This document shows, piece by piece, positions 46,172-55,936 of a stretch of 64,000 nt of DNA. The stretch comes from JACKCR01 sp041390305 (lineage in GTDB: Bacteria; Eisenbacteria; RBG-16-71-46; CAIMUX01). The stretch spans positions 124,001 through 188,000 of the forward strand of contig JAWKQE010000002.1 in assembly GCA_041390305.1 (NCBI GenBank), in the 5' to 3' direction. The stretch's first letter is position 1; every line of letters begins with the position of its first letter. The notes under the pieces were generated by a model that saw nothing but the letters and a program-made list of their open reading frames with translations, was not told the DNA's origin and searched no databases. Both the position numbers and the translations under genes were made by a program.

Positions 46172-48934
46172 ATGAGTAGAGGCATTGGGCCGAACCGAGA
46201 CATGGACCTCAGCGCCGCCCTGCGGCCGGCACGGTGGACTCCCGGACTCACTCCGTTGCCGATCTGCGCACTCTTCGTCGTCGCGACTTCGGCGCTCGTC
46301 TCTGGGGCAGACGCGGAAGTGATCCGGTTGGGCGAGCAGGTGGTCCCGCTCGAGCAGACGATCTCGCTCCACCTCGACCCGTCGCGTGACCTCTACTCGG
46401 GCCGCACGGACATCCGCCTGGACGTGCGGGAGACCGCGGGGACGTTCCGTTTCCACGCGGAGTCGATGACGATCGAGTCGATCGAGCTGTCTCACGACGG
46501 CGTTCCCGCCAGTGCCATCTGGGAGATGCTGGACGACGCGACCGTTCAGGTGACGACGGAGGCTCCCCTCGATCCGGGAGTCTGGGACTTCGCGATCGCG
46601 TTCCACGACGACTACAACACGAACGCCGTCTCGCTCTACAAGATGGAGGCGGACGGCGAACCGTATCTCTTCACCCAGTTCGAGGCGGATGACGCGCGCG
46701 AGGCGTTCCCGTGTTGGGACGAGCCGGGCTTCAAGATTCCGTACCGACTCGTTCTGACCGTGCCGGAAGGGGCTACCGCCGTCTCGAACACGCCGGTCGA
46801 GTCCGTGACCTCGACCGAGTCCGGCGACGGCGCGCCGGTCAAGCGGGTCACGTTTGCGCAGACGAAGCCGATTCCGAGCTACCTGCTCGCGATCGCGGTT
46901 GGTTCCTTCGACTCCTACCCGATGGAAGGGCTGGGCGTCCCGGGGCGGATCTACACGGTTCGGGGGCAGGCGGGTCTGGCGGCGGAAGCGGCGAGCGTCA
47001 CTCCGGCCATCCTGCATGAACTCGAGAGCTACTTCGATCGACCGTATCCTTACGCGAAGCTCGACTTCCTCGCGGTACCGGACTTCTGGCCCGGCGCCAT
47101 GGAGCATCCCGGCGCGATCACCTTCGCCGATCGCGTCCTTCTTCGCGATCCTCGCTTCCTCGATGCACGGTCCCGCCGCGGAATGCGGGGCACCATCGCG
47201 CACGAACTCGCCCACCAGTGGTTCGGCAACCTCGTCACGATGGAGTGGTGGGACGACCTCTGGCTCAATGAGAGCTTCGCCGACTGGATGGGGGACAAGA
47301 TCGTCGCCCGGCTCTATCCCGAACTCGGTCAGGACATCGATGCCGCCATGGATGGCCAGGCAGTGATGGAAGAGGACGCACGCGTATCCGTGCAGCCGAT
47401 CCGGAAGACGATCGAAGACACCGGCGCACTGCTCCAAGGTATCGGTGTCGCCTACAACAAGGGGAAGTCCGTCCTCCGGATGTTCGAGTCGTGGATCGGG
47501 GAAGAGCAGTTCCGCGCCGGCGTCCTCGACTACATCGACGCGCACACCTGGTCGAATGCGAGGTCGGCGGACCTCTGGGAAGCGCTCGCCCGGCACTCCG
47601 ATTCCGGACTTCCGGAGGCGATGGAGACGTTCATCGGACAGCCCGGCTTTCCTCTCATCGACGTCGAACCGTTGGGGGAAGGCCAGGTGCGACTGACGCA
47701 ACACCGGTTCCACAACGCCGGACGGGAGGTGGCGGACGCGCACTGGATCCTACCGCTCTCGATCGCGTACGAGACGGAGCGAGGTGTCGGACGGAAGACC
47801 GTGCTCCTCGCCGAGGAGTCCCAGGTCGTCGATCTGGATACGGGTGGAGTCCAACCGATCTGGATCCATCCGAAGGCGGATGGGGACGGGTACTATCGAT
47901 GGTCGCTTCCGAGTGCCGAGTTGCGTGCGGCGACCGAGGCCGTGCGCGTGCATGGATCGGTCCCCGAGAGGATCGACCTCTACGCCAACGCGACGGCACT
48001 TCTCCGCTCCGGTGACATGAGTGGGCCGGAGTATCTCGAAGCGCTCCGGAATCTGGCGGAGGACGCGGATCCTGACGTCCTCTCGAGCCTCACCCGGTAC
48101 CTGAAGGTCGTGGAAGATGGTCTCGTCGACAGGCCCGACTCCCCGGCGTTCGCCCAGTACGTCTCGTCGCTCTGTCGGCCGGCGCTCGATCGGATCGGGA
48201 TGGAGCCTCTCGACGGGGAGCCGAGCAGCGTCGAGGAGCTCCGGCCGGACCTGCTGCAATGGATGGGATGTCAGGGACGCGATCCGTCGGTGAGGGCTTG
48301 GGCCGACCGCTCGACGCGGGCGTTCCTCGAAGAGCCCTCCGCCGTTCCGCCGGCGCTCGTTCGCTCTGCACTCGCGGTGTCCGGCTGCGACGGCGATCCA
48401 GAGCTGGCGGCCGCCTTCCGGAGTCGCTTCGAGTCGGCAACCGATCCTTCGCAGCGGCGGATCTTCCTGACCGCCCTCGGGACGTTCCGCACGGCGGAGC
48501 AGAGGCTCTCGGCGCTGAACTACGCACTCTCTCCGGCCGTTCGTTCCACCGAGGTCGGGACCATCACGCGCGGGGTGATGCGAGACGAGGCCGGGCACGA
48601 CCTCTTCGCAAACTGGATGATGGAGAACTACGATCCGTACGTCTCGAAGATCCCACCGATCTACTACCCCTTCCTTCCGTTCGCCGGCGCCGGATGTTCG
48701 ACGGACCGGCTCGAGCGGGTCGAGCGCTTCCTCTCGGACCCCGAACGAGCCCAGCCCTCGTTCGGGCGATCGTTCGATCAGGTTCGCGACGAGGTCCGCG
48801 ATTGCGTGACCTTGCACGAGCGCGAAGGCAAGGCCGTGCAGGAGCATCTCGAAGGAAAGGTGCGTCCGACCGCCGTCGGTGCCGGAGCTGGTGCCATGGG
48901 GGGCGGGGCGGGCTCCAACTCTGCCCATCAGTAG
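46172..48934 (+). CDS. Exported M1-family aminopeptidase
   Basis: ATG 46172 gives 920 residues, with a signal peptide (PLPICALFVVATSALVSGAD). The zinc site is complete: HELAH at residues 344-348 in TIAHELAHQWFGNLVTMEWW and the third ligand Glu367 in LWLNESFADWM. The exopeptidase motif that is usually GxMEN reads WPGAMEHPGAITF here, with His in place of Asn. The Tyr acting in the transition state is plausibly the one in GVAYNKGKSVLRMFE. An ERAP1-like C-terminal helical domain follows (about 550-880). The last 20 residues are Gly/Ala-rich. It removes N-terminal residues from peptides in the periplasm or outside. No sorting domain. Stands alone. Confidence 0.93.
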   Translation: MSRGIGPNRDMDLSAALRPARWTPGLTPLPICALFVVATSALVSGADAEVIRLGEQVVPLEQTISLHLDPSRDLYSGRTDIRLDVRETAGTFRFHAESMTIESIELSHDGVPASAIWEMLDDATVQVTTEAPLDPGVWDFAIAFHDDYNTNAVSLYKMEADGEPYLFTQFEADDAREAFPCWDEPGFKIPYRLVLTVPEGATAVSNTPVESVTSTESGDGAPVKRVTFAQTKPIPSYLLAIAVGSFDSYPMEGLGVPGRIYTVRGQAGLAAEAASVTPAILHELESYFDRPYPYAKLDFLAVPDFWPGAMEHPGAITFADRVLLRDPRFLDARSRRGMRGTIAHELAHQWFGNLVTMEWWDDLWLNESFADWMGDKIVARLYPELGQDIDAAMDGQAVMEEDARVSVQPIRKTIEDTGALLQGIGVAYNKGKSVLRMFESWIGEEQFRAGVLDYIDAHTWSNARSADLWEALARHSDSGLPEAMETFIGQPGFPLIDVEPLGEGQVRLTQHRFHNAGREVADAHWILPLSIAYETERGVGRKTVLLAEESQVVDLDTGGVQPIWIHPKADGDGYYRWSLPSAELRAATEAVRVHGSVPERIDLYANATALLRSGDMSGPEYLEALRNLAEDADPDVLSSLTRYLKVVEDGLVDRPDSPAFAQYVSSLCRPALDRIGMEPLDGEPSSVEELRPDLLQWMGCQGRDPSVRAWADRSTRAFLEEPSAVPPALVRSALAVSGCDGDPELAAAFRSRFESATDPSQRRIFLTALGTFRTAEQRLSALNYALSPAVRSTEVGTITRGVMRDEAGHDLFANWMMENYDPYVSKIPPIYYPFLPFAGAGCSTDRLERVERFLSDPERAQPSFGRSFDQVRDEVRDCVTLHEREGKAVQEHLEGKVRPTAVGAGAGAMGGGAGSNSAHQ

Positions 48935-49008
48935 AGCCCGGTCAGCGCGCTGCAGGCCGGAAGACGATCGTTCCGGATCGCCTCACTGCCGTCTAACCTC
49001 TGGATTTC

Positions 49009-49038
49009 TTGAACCATAACGTCGAAATTGGCTAGACT
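49009..49038 (+). promoter_or_regulatory. Candidate sigma70-type promoter for the Cys-repeat gene
   Basis: TTGAAC at 49009-49014 and TAGACT at 49033-49038 are spaced by 18 bases. This would give a leader of about 320 bases before ATG 49364, which holds no clear gene. Confidence 0.45.
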
Positions 49039-49363
49039 TTGTATCGCTGGGGACCTGCACCTGGCGACGGGGCATGCCGGAATGGGTGGGGCCAACGGCG
49101 CTGGACGTGCGGCGACCTCCTCGCATTCCATCTGATCGTTGACGAGTGTGGTGGGGGAGAGGCGCGTCGACGGATCTCGGACGAGTCACGAGCTGGACCG
49201 AAAGCTCGAACGTGACCCCGAACCGCCGTCCCACCTTCAGGAATTCATCGGCTCGAAAGTGGCGCTCGGTCATTTTGGCCCTGCGCAAGCTTGCGACGAG
49301 TTTCGAGTGGGATGCCGCTCTGCGAGAAACTCGTGCCCGAACTCACTCAGGAGGAACGTTTCG

Positions 49364-51886
49364 ATGCGAAGACTCTGGCTCACTCTCATGCTGCTCTGTT
49401 GGGCGGCCGTCGGCGCGCAGGCCGGCCCCAACGAAGGCGGTACTCTCGTCTGGCACCTCGACCCAACCATCGAATACACGACTGACGTCTCCGACTACTG
49501 CGGCGCGTCGGGCGCTGCCTGCCAGTGGGACTTCGACGGTTGCGACAATGGCTACAACTACGAAGACGACTGTCAGCCCACGATTGGAACTCTCAATCCG
49601 ACCGGCCCCGCCGACGCAGCAACCTACGTCGCCGCGGTTCTGGCCGCGTTTCCCGAAGGAAGCTGCCCGCGGCTCTCTGGTGTGACCTTCGGGTTCGGCA
49701 CCTTCAACGACGGGAACGTGTTCATACTCAACCAGGGGGCGTGTGGAGACTTCGAGCTCCCCACCAACAACTGGCCCGGTCAGTTCGAGGGAACGGCCGT
49801 TACCTGGTCGGCTCCGATCGTTTCCCAGCTCGTCGAGGTCTACTGGTTCGCGGCCTACGCGTACTACGGTGATCAGGACGGCAGCCTCACCCTCGCTCCG
49901 CATCCGACCCAGGGCGGAAAGTTCGCCGATGACTCCGTTCCGTCCATCCTCGACGACATCGCCGGCTACTCGACCCTCGGTCTCAACGGGACCGTCGGTG
50001 AGAACATGCTGCCCGCCGGCGGCCCGGTCGTCGGTGCCTGCTGCTTCGAGGACGGCACCTGTCAGGTGCTGAACTCGGACGAGTGCGGAGCTGCTGGCGG
50101 CAACTATCAGGGTGACGACACCGGCTGCGATCCGAATCCGTGTCCGCAGCCTCCAGCGACGGGCGCCTGCTGCTTCGAGGACGGCACCTGCCAGATCCTC
50201 ACCGCCGACGAGTGCGGTGGCGCGAACGGCTCGTACCTTGGTGACGATACGTCCTGCGATCCGAACCCGTGCCCACAGCCGCCGGCCATGGGTGCTTGCT
50301 GCTACCCGGACGGCACCTGCCTCGTGCTGACTCAGGACGAGTGCGAGGGTACGACCCGCCACAACCCGCCGCGTACGAACGGCGACCTCATGTCGCGGTC
50401 CGGCGTCCCGGGTGAGTACCAGGGTGACGACACGACGTGTGACCCGAACCCGTGCCCGCAGCCTCCGGCGACGGGTGCCTGCTGCTTCGAGGACGGCACC
50501 TGCCAGGTGCTGAACTCCGACGAGTGCGCCTCCGCCGGTGGCAGCTACCAGGGTGACGACACGACGTGCGACCCGAATCCGTGTCCGCAGCCTCCGGGGA
50601 CGGGCGCCTGCTGCTTCGAGGATGGCACCTGCCAGGTCCTCACCGCGGACGAGTGCGTCGCGGGAACGGGCGAGTACCAGGGCACCGACACGAGCTGCGA
50701 TCCGAATCCGTGTCCGCAGCCCCCGGCGACGGGTGCCTGCTGCTTCGAGGATGGCATGTGTCAGGTCCTCACCGCGGACGACTGCGCGACCGGCGGTGGA
50801 GTCTACGAGGGTGACGACACGACCTGTGACCCGAACCCGTGTCCGCAGCCTCCGGTCGTCGGTGCGTGCTGCTTCCAGGATGGCTCCTGCCAGGTGCTGA
50901 ACTCGGACGAGTGCGGCGCTGCCGAAGGTAGCTATCAGGGTGACGACACGACCTGCGATCCGAACCCGTGCGGCGTCGACTTCGGCGCGCTCGACATCAC
51001 CGCGACGATCTTCGGCGACGAAGCGGTTGCCGACGTCGTGGTCGAAGGCCCGAGCGGCATGTTCACCGGCCAGACCCCGCTCCTCCTCGAGGAGCTCCTC
51101 CCGGGTGAGTACTCGGTCATGTGGGTCAAGGTCGGGCACGTGGGATGCAGTGGCGACTACACGGTGAACTATGGAGAGACGACGAACGCGACCTGCGCAC
51201 TCGTGCCGTTCGCGGTCAGCGTGCTCCAGTACACGGCCGAAGCCACGCCGAGCACCCTCGACATGGCCGACCTCGAGCGTGAGGTGGTCGTGAAGGTGAA
51301 CGGCTTCACCGGAAACGTCGATGCGAACTCGATCGACCTCGACTGGATCTACTTCGGCGAGCACCGTGTCGTCGACGCGGACATCCGCGCCACCGGCGTC
51401 TCCTCGCTGAACAAGGGTACGGTCGAGATCCGGGTGCCTGCCCGCGTCCTCATCGACGCGGCGGGAGTCACCGGGTTCGCGAACCAGCAGTCCGCGACGG
51501 TGGACGTCTGGACGCGGACGACGGCCGGTAATGACTGGGTCCGTTCGCCGCTCCGGATCACGCTCTATCGGAGCACGTCCGCGATCGCGGATCTCGCTTC
51601 GAGCAACGCGTTCGGCGCGACTGTCCGTCCGAACCCGGCCCACAGCGACCTGTGGATCGAGTGGAACAGCCCGGTTTCGAGCGAGACCGAGCTCACGATC
51701 TACGATGCGTCCGGCCGTATTCTGCGGAAGCTCGTGTCCGAGTCCAAGGCTGCCGGCGTCCATCAGGCGCAGTGGGACGGTCGGGATGCCACCGGCTCGA
51801 ACATGCCGAGCGGTGTCTACTACTACCGTCTGACGCTCCGCGAGACGGGCGAGCAGATCTCGGACAAGATCTACCTGGTCCGCTGA
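49364..51886 (+). CDS. Exported HPTQG-family protein with seven Cys repeats and FlgD-like sorting domain
   Basis: AGGAGGAA at 49348-49355 precedes ATG 49364 and gives 840 residues; upstream frame is unrelated. The signal peptide ends CWAAVGAQA. Residues about 20-215 are the same domain as in the products at 6355 and 25309 (GPNEGGTLVWHL, PRLSGVTFGFG, GACGDFELPTNNWPGQFEGT, HPTQGGKFADDSVP). Seven six-cysteine repeats follow at residues 224-536, each like GACCFEDGTCQVLNSDEC followed by YQGDDT.CDPNPC. The third has an insertion of about 18 residues (EGTTRHNPPRTNGDLM). A PEGA-like beta domain (GALDITATIFGDEAVADVVV), another beta domain, and a FlgD-like domain ending GEQISDKIYLVR complete it. Unlike its two paralogues it lacks the WGxIK tail. 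Confidence 0.88.
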   Translation: MRRLWLTLMLLCWAAVGAQAGPNEGGTLVWHLDPTIEYTTDVSDYCGASGAACQWDFDGCDNGYNYEDDCQPTIGTLNPTGPADAATYVAAVLAAFPEGSCPRLSGVTFGFGTFNDGNVFILNQGACGDFELPTNNWPGQFEGTAVTWSAPIVSQLVEVYWFAAYAYYGDQDGSLTLAPHPTQGGKFADDSVPSILDDIAGYSTLGLNGTVGENMLPAGGPVVGACCFEDGTCQVLNSDECGAAGGNYQGDDTGCDPNPCPQPPATGACCFEDGTCQILTADECGGANGSYLGDDTSCDPNPCPQPPAMGACCYPDGTCLVLTQDECEGTTRHNPPRTNGDLMSRSGVPGEYQGDDTTCDPNPCPQPPATGACCFEDGTCQVLNSDECASAGGSYQGDDTTCDPNPCPQPPGTGACCFEDGTCQVLTADECVAGTGEYQGTDTSCDPNPCPQPPATGACCFEDGMCQVLTADDCATGGGVYEGDDTTCDPNPCPQPPVVGACCFQDGSCQVLNSDECGAAEGSYQGDDTTCDPNPCGVDFGALDITATIFGDEAVADVVVEGPSGMFTGQTPLLLEELLPGEYSVMWVKVGHVGCSGDYTVNYGETTNATCALVPFAVSVLQYTAEATPSTLDMADLEREVVVKVNGFTGNVDANSIDLDWIYFGEHRVVDADIRATGVSSLNKGTVEIRVPARVLIDAAGVTGFANQQSATVDVWTRTTAGNDWVRSPLRITLYRSTSAIADLASSNAFGATVRPNPAHSDLWIEWNSPVSSETELTIYDASGRILRKLVSESKAAGVHQAQWDGRDATGSNMPSGVYYYRLTLRETGEQISDKIYLVR
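50033..50971 (+). repeat. Seven tandem six-cysteine coding repeats
   Basis: The unit is 126-129 bases (42-43 codons). Cys spacing is C-C-x5-C-x7-C...C-x4-C. The protein repeats are much alike; the DNA copies differ at many third positions, so the array is not a recent expansion, except where stretches such as GTCCGCAGCCTCC recur. Confidence 0.9.
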
Positions 51887-51960
51887 TCGGCGACTCAGGC
51901 CGTCCCTCACTCAGGTGGGTGGATGGGCTATCTCATTGAGCTGCAAGGCTCGAGAGCTGC

Positions 51961-51986
51961 GGAGGCCCCCGGCGACGGGGGCCTCC
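51961..51986 (+). terminator. Hairpin terminator of the Cys-repeat gene
   Basis: A perfect 10-bp stem GGAGGCCCCC (51961-51970) with GGGGGCCTCC (51977-51986) and loop GGCGAC is followed by GTCGTTT. It lies 75 bases after the stop codon. Confidence 0.75.
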
Positions 51987-52014
51987 GTCGTTTCCGCCGA
52001 GCGACGTCCCAGGG

Positions 52015-52043
52015 TGACGGATGGGTGGATACCCACCTAGAAT
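52015..52043 (+). promoter_or_regulatory. Candidate promoter with a palindrome in the spacer, before the response regulator
   Basis: GTGACG at 52015-52020 and TAGAAT at 52038-52043 are 17 bases apart. Within the spacer is GGTGGATACCCACC (52024-52037), a 5-bp inverted repeat around ATAC. The position would suit a repressor or autoregulator. The leader would be about 255 bases. Confidence 0.4.
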
Positions 52044-52306
52044 TGGGATGTGCCTATGCTCGATCATCTTTCGGCCGGTGAGGTCAATGCTGCGGCGTGT
52101 CGGAATGCGGCCCCGATGCGCCCCTAGTGTCAGCGGCGATCTCGCCGGCCTTTTTCTTCGCCTTCTCGCTTCCGACGCACGGGGCGTCGCACCGGCATCC
52201 TCGGTTGCTCGAGTCCGGCCCTGATCGGTTCTGGTCCGGAACGGCTCGATCCTTCAAGTCCCCGCGCTCCCGATCGCGAAGGTGCCGCACGTAGGAGCGT
52301 GATCAA

Positions 52307-52960
52307 ATGGAACCACGTACGAGGCTCGTTCTCGTAGACGATCATCAGATGGTTCGCGAGGCACTGGCCGCGTGTCTCGGTCAGGAACCGGACTTCGAAG
52401 TCGTCGGGACGGCAGAGGATGGCCTCAAGGCCGTCGGTCTCTGTTCGGATCTGGATCCCGACGTCGTCGTCCTGGACATCGATCTCCCCGGCCTCAGCGC
52501 ATTCGAAACCGGTCGGACGATCCTCGAGAAGACGCACGCACGCGTCATCTTCCTCAGCGGGTTCTCCCACGACAGCTACATCGAGGCCGCGGTCGACTCT
52601 GGTGCTTCTGGGTATGTGCTGAAAGAGGACGGCGTGACGGCGCTCATCCGCGCGATCCGGGAGAGTGCGGACGGTTGGGCCTTCTCCGAGAGGATCCGAG
52701 AGCGGCTCGTGTTCGACGAGTCGAACGCGCCGGTGTTCCGGGACCGTCCGAGATCCCGCGCCTCTCTACTCACTCCTGGTCAGGTCGAGCTCCTACGCTA
52801 TCTGGCGAAAGGGCTATCCAAGAAGGAGATCGCGAGTCTGACCGGACGCAGCTACAGCGCGGTCGACAAGCAGGTGACCCGGGTCATGGACAAGCTCAGC
52901 ATCCACGATCGTGTCGAACTCTCGAGGTTCGCCATCCGCGAGGGGATCGCCGAGGCCTGA
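52307..52960 (+). CDS. NarL/FixJ-family response regulator
   Basis: The 217-residue protein has a receiver domain at residues 5-120: acidic pocket Asp11-Asp12 in LVLVDDHQMVREAL, phospho-accepting Asp57 in DVVVLDIDLPG, and Lys in GYVLKEDGVTALI. A LuxR-type helix-turn-helix follows at about 150-210 (LLTPGQVELLRYLAKGLSKK, EIASLTGRSYSAVDKQVTRV). These regulators bind DNA when phosphorylated by a sensor kinase. No kinase gene is adjacent, so it is an orphan in this window. TAGGAG ten bases before ATG 52307 is the ribosome site. The target genes are unknown; a palindrome in its own promoter may be a binding site. Confidence 0.93.
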   Translation: MEPRTRLVLVDDHQMVREALAACLGQEPDFEVVGTAEDGLKAVGLCSDLDPDVVVLDIDLPGLSAFETGRTILEKTHARVIFLSGFSHDSYIEAAVDSGASGYVLKEDGVTALIRAIRESADGWAFSERIRERLVFDESNAPVFRDRPRSRASLLTPGQVELLRYLAKGLSKKEIASLTGRSYSAVDKQVTRVMDKLSIHDRVELSRFAIREGIAEA

Positions 52961-52984
52961 TCCCGCCTCGCGCTTCCGCAGCTT

Positions 52985-55744
52985 TCAGCTCCGTCGCCCC
53001 GCCATTTGCCCCCGGGTGACCCCGAGTTGACCGATGAGCTTCATTTCGCGCCACAGCTCGCTTCCGCCGATCTCCCCACGGAGGAGCTGTTGGTATCTCC
53101 GGATGGTGGTCGCGACTTCCTGCGCGCCTTCGTTCAGGAACTCGACTCTGAAGTGACGGACCCCGAGAGCCAGCATCCGCTCGACGTACTCCGCGCCGGT
53201 CTGAGCCTGGGAGTTGAAGACGGTGTTCCGGCAGCCGGCATCCGCTTTCAGCGGATGCGTCGCACCCACGCGGTCCCGGAGACGAACGTCGTGGACGTCA
53301 CAGGGCCGGCCGCAGTCCCGATAGTCCTTTCCGTCCGAGAGGAACGCGCAGTAGACGCAATGCTCCATGTGGAACATCGGCATGTGCTGATGGATCGTGA
53401 CCTCGAACCACTCGGGTGGGGCGGCCCGCAGGAGAGCTTCCATCTGCTGGAAGTCGAGATCGTAGCTCGCGGTGACACGCTCGAGGCCGCGCTCGAGGAA
53501 GAGCTGCGCCGAGAGCCGGTTCGCGACGTTGAGTGAGTAGTCGCCGAGCTTCCGGTCGTTCTCGAAGTAACGGAAGTGATCGTAGTTCCGGACGAGATAG
53601 CCGTCGGCGTCGCACGACCGCACCTGCCGCAGCGTCCACTCCTCGCCTGTCTTGAAGATCCGGGGCGGTGCGACCCAGATCTCGGCGCGCGCGCCTTCCG
53701 GCTGTCGGCCTTCGGCGCGGTTGCCTTTCGATCCGGGCCGTTCTGCGATTGAGCCTTCCGGTCGCCGACCTTCCGACCGGTCCTCCGGAGCCGCAGTCTC
53801 CGCGACCATGCGTCGGAAGATGGAGACCGCGTCTCGGTAGTGCTTCGGATTCTCGAAGTCGCAGTAGACGGTGCGGATACCAGACTCCACCGCTTCGGTC
53901 AGCTGCTCCAGGGAACGGACCAGCACGATGAGCTGCGGTTCCGCAGGGACAGGACGGGCCAGTACCGGTCCGAGGGGCGTCGCCGCGCGGGATGTGGGAG
54001 TTCTGGACGCCGGAGTGCCTGACGCTGACGTGGGCGTCGCCGCTTCCGGTGCGAGGATCGTCCACTTCTTCGGCCGCGACCGTTGTTCCGTCAACGAGTC
54101 CACGAGCTCTCGCCGCATCCGGTTGAGCTCGCTCACCGGAAGCATCGTGTCTCCATCGAGGTGCACTTCGGTGCCTCCGAGATGGAACGGCGTGCCGCCG
54201 AGGCGTCCCAGCTGTTCCTCGAGCCGTTCGCGACCGAGGGGACGGTGCTCGGCCTGGACGAGCTGCATGGTTGAGTCGACCCGGGCGATGTGTCCGACTT
54301 CGTCGCGCGCGATCACGGTGAGCGGTGCGCCGACGTGGCCGTGTGTCTCGAAGTACACCGGCCTCGTGAACCGCGGCGTGTCTCCACCGTAACTCTGACG
54401 CCACTTCTTCTCGAGGTCGGGATCACTCGTCTTCCAGACGCGATCCCCGACGTTGATGCGGCCGAGGTCGAGATGGCCGCGCCCGAACGCGACTTCGGCG
54501 TCGCCCCGTCCCACCGCGCGGACTTCGTAGACTCGGCCGCCCTCTTCGTCGTCTTCCGGACGGCCCGCGTCGAAGACGACCCCGTCTCCGGGTTTGAGCG
54601 GGGTTTCGAGTGCGATCCGGACGGCGTCCGAGAGGACGCGGACCACCCTCCCCAGGTAGACCCCGCGCTTCTTTCCGAACCTGGCGTGGACGAGCTCCTG
54701 GTTGTCGATTCCTTCGAGCCAGCCGGTGTGGAGACCGCGACTGAACGCCATCTCCATCTCATATCGGTCCTGCTCCGGAACGAGGACGGGAGTCACTCCG
54801 TGAGCACCGTCGTGAGCGCCGTCCTCGGCGCCGTCCCGCGCGCCATCCCGAGCGCCGTCTCGAGCACCGTCCGCCGGCACGTCGTCCGGTTCGCGGCCCG
54901 GCAGCGCCAACCGGTCGAGTGCCTGCCGATAGACGCGCGTGATGTTCGCCACGTACTCCGGTGCCTTGAGTCGCCCTTCGATTTTGAGCGAGGCGACGCC
55001 AGCGTGCGCGAGTTCGGAGAGGAGTCCGATCCCCGCGAGGTCCTGCGGGCTGAGCAGGTACCGACGATCGCCGAGCGGAACCAGCTCGCCGTCCGAAACG
55101 AGTTCGTACGGCATCCGGCACGCCTGTGCACATTCTCCGCGATTGGCCGAACGTCCGCCGAGCGACTCGCTCGTGAGGCACTGACCGGAGTACGCGACAC
55201 AGAGTGCACCGTGCACGAACACTTCGAGCGGGATCTTCGGCGAGGACATCGAGCCGTGGATCGCCTCGATCTCCTTCAGGGAACACTCCCGCGCCAGCAC
55301 CACGAGCTCACACCCGAGCTCCCGCGCGAACTCGACACCGGCGACGCTCGTGATCGTCATCTGCGTGGACGCGTGGATCGGGAAGTCGGGTGAGATCGAG
55401 CGGATGAGTCGGCAGATCCCGACGTCCTGCACGATGACCGCGTCCGCACCGGCCGCGATCACCGTCCGGAGGTATCGCTCGGCGTCCGCGAGTTCGTCCT
55501 GGAAGACGAGCGTGTTCACCGTGACGTAGCCGCGGACGCCCCGAAGGTGGAGGTACTCCACCAGCTTCGGCAGGTCCGCCTCGGTGAAGTTCTTGGCCCT
55601 CATCCGGGCGTTGAACTTGTCGAGCCCGAAGTAGATTGCGTCCGCTCCGTTCTCGACGGCGGCGCGCACACAGTCCCAGTCGCCCGCGGGGGCGAGCAGT
55701 TCGGGTCGTGTGAGATGACGGGGTTCGGCTGCCTTCTGGACCAT
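52985..55744 (-). CDS. U32-family protein, RlhA-like
   Basis: ATG 55744 gives 919 residues; the longer open frame is not conserved. The N-terminal half is a U32 (collagenase-like) barrel: PELLAPAGDWDCVRAAVENG, DAIYFGLDKFNARMRAKNF, and the Cys cluster in GALCVAYSGQCLTSESLGGR and NRGECAQACRMPYEL, which in related proteins binds an iron-sulfur cluster. Members with this length and a DUF3656-like middle are RlhA-type enzymes that hydroxylate a 23S rRNA cytidine; others act on tRNA. The C-terminal part repeats a U32-like motif (HQHMPMFHMEHCVYC, then DCGRPCDVHDVRLRDRVGA). Two low-complexity linkers, a DGA-rich one near residue 285 and a Glu/Gly/Arg-rich one near 665, are insertions. It is cytoplasmic. 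Confidence 0.88.
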   Translation of the reverse strand: MVQKAAEPRHLTRPELLAPAGDWDCVRAAVENGADAIYFGLDKFNARMRAKNFTEADLPKLVEYLHLRGVRGYVTVNTLVFQDELADAERYLRTVIAAGADAVIVQDVGICRLIRSISPDFPIHASTQMTITSVAGVEFARELGCELVVLARECSLKEIEAIHGSMSSPKIPLEVFVHGALCVAYSGQCLTSESLGGRSANRGECAQACRMPYELVSDGELVPLGDRRYLLSPQDLAGIGLLSELAHAGVASLKIEGRLKAPEYVANITRVYRQALDRLALPGREPDDVPADGARDGARDGARDGAEDGAHDGAHGVTPVLVPEQDRYEMEMAFSRGLHTGWLEGIDNQELVHARFGKKRGVYLGRVVRVLSDAVRIALETPLKPGDGVVFDAGRPEDDEEGGRVYEVRAVGRGDAEVAFGRGHLDLGRINVGDRVWKTSDPDLEKKWRQSYGGDTPRFTRPVYFETHGHVGAPLTVIARDEVGHIARVDSTMQLVQAEHRPLGRERLEEQLGRLGGTPFHLGGTEVHLDGDTMLPVSELNRMRRELVDSLTEQRSRPKKWTILAPEAATPTSASGTPASRTPTSRAATPLGPVLARPVPAEPQLIVLVRSLEQLTEAVESGIRTVYCDFENPKHYRDAVSIFRRMVAETAAPEDRSEGRRPEGSIAERPGSKGNRAEGRQPEGARAEIWVAPPRIFKTGEEWTLRQVRSCDADGYLVRNYDHFRYFENDRKLGDYSLNVANRLSAQLFLERGLERVTASYDLDFQQMEALLRAAPPEWFEVTIHQHMPMFHMEHCVYCAFLSDGKDYRDCGRPCDVHDVRLRDRVGATHPLKADAGCRNTVFNSQAQTGAEYVERMLALGVRHFRVEFLNEGAQEVATTIRRYQQLLRGEIGGSELWREMKLIGQLGVTRGQMAGRRS

Positions 55745-55936
55745 GGATCGAAGGTACCCCAGGTGGAGCGGAGAATGGTACGGGTGCGTCAAGTGCCGCC
55801 GCCCCAGCCAGATAGCAGGTTTCCCGATTGGGGCGCCCCCGGAGCCACATCGAAATGGGGCGCAACGGGTTGGGCTTGGCGGCGAGGGTTGGAGAACCAT
55901 TCTTCGCTCCACAACCGATGGGCTAGACTGCCGGGG

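Noticed and set aside
50033..50971. A recent minisatellite
   Set aside because: The copies diverge at many third codon positions while Cys positions hold, so it is an old array kept by protein selection.
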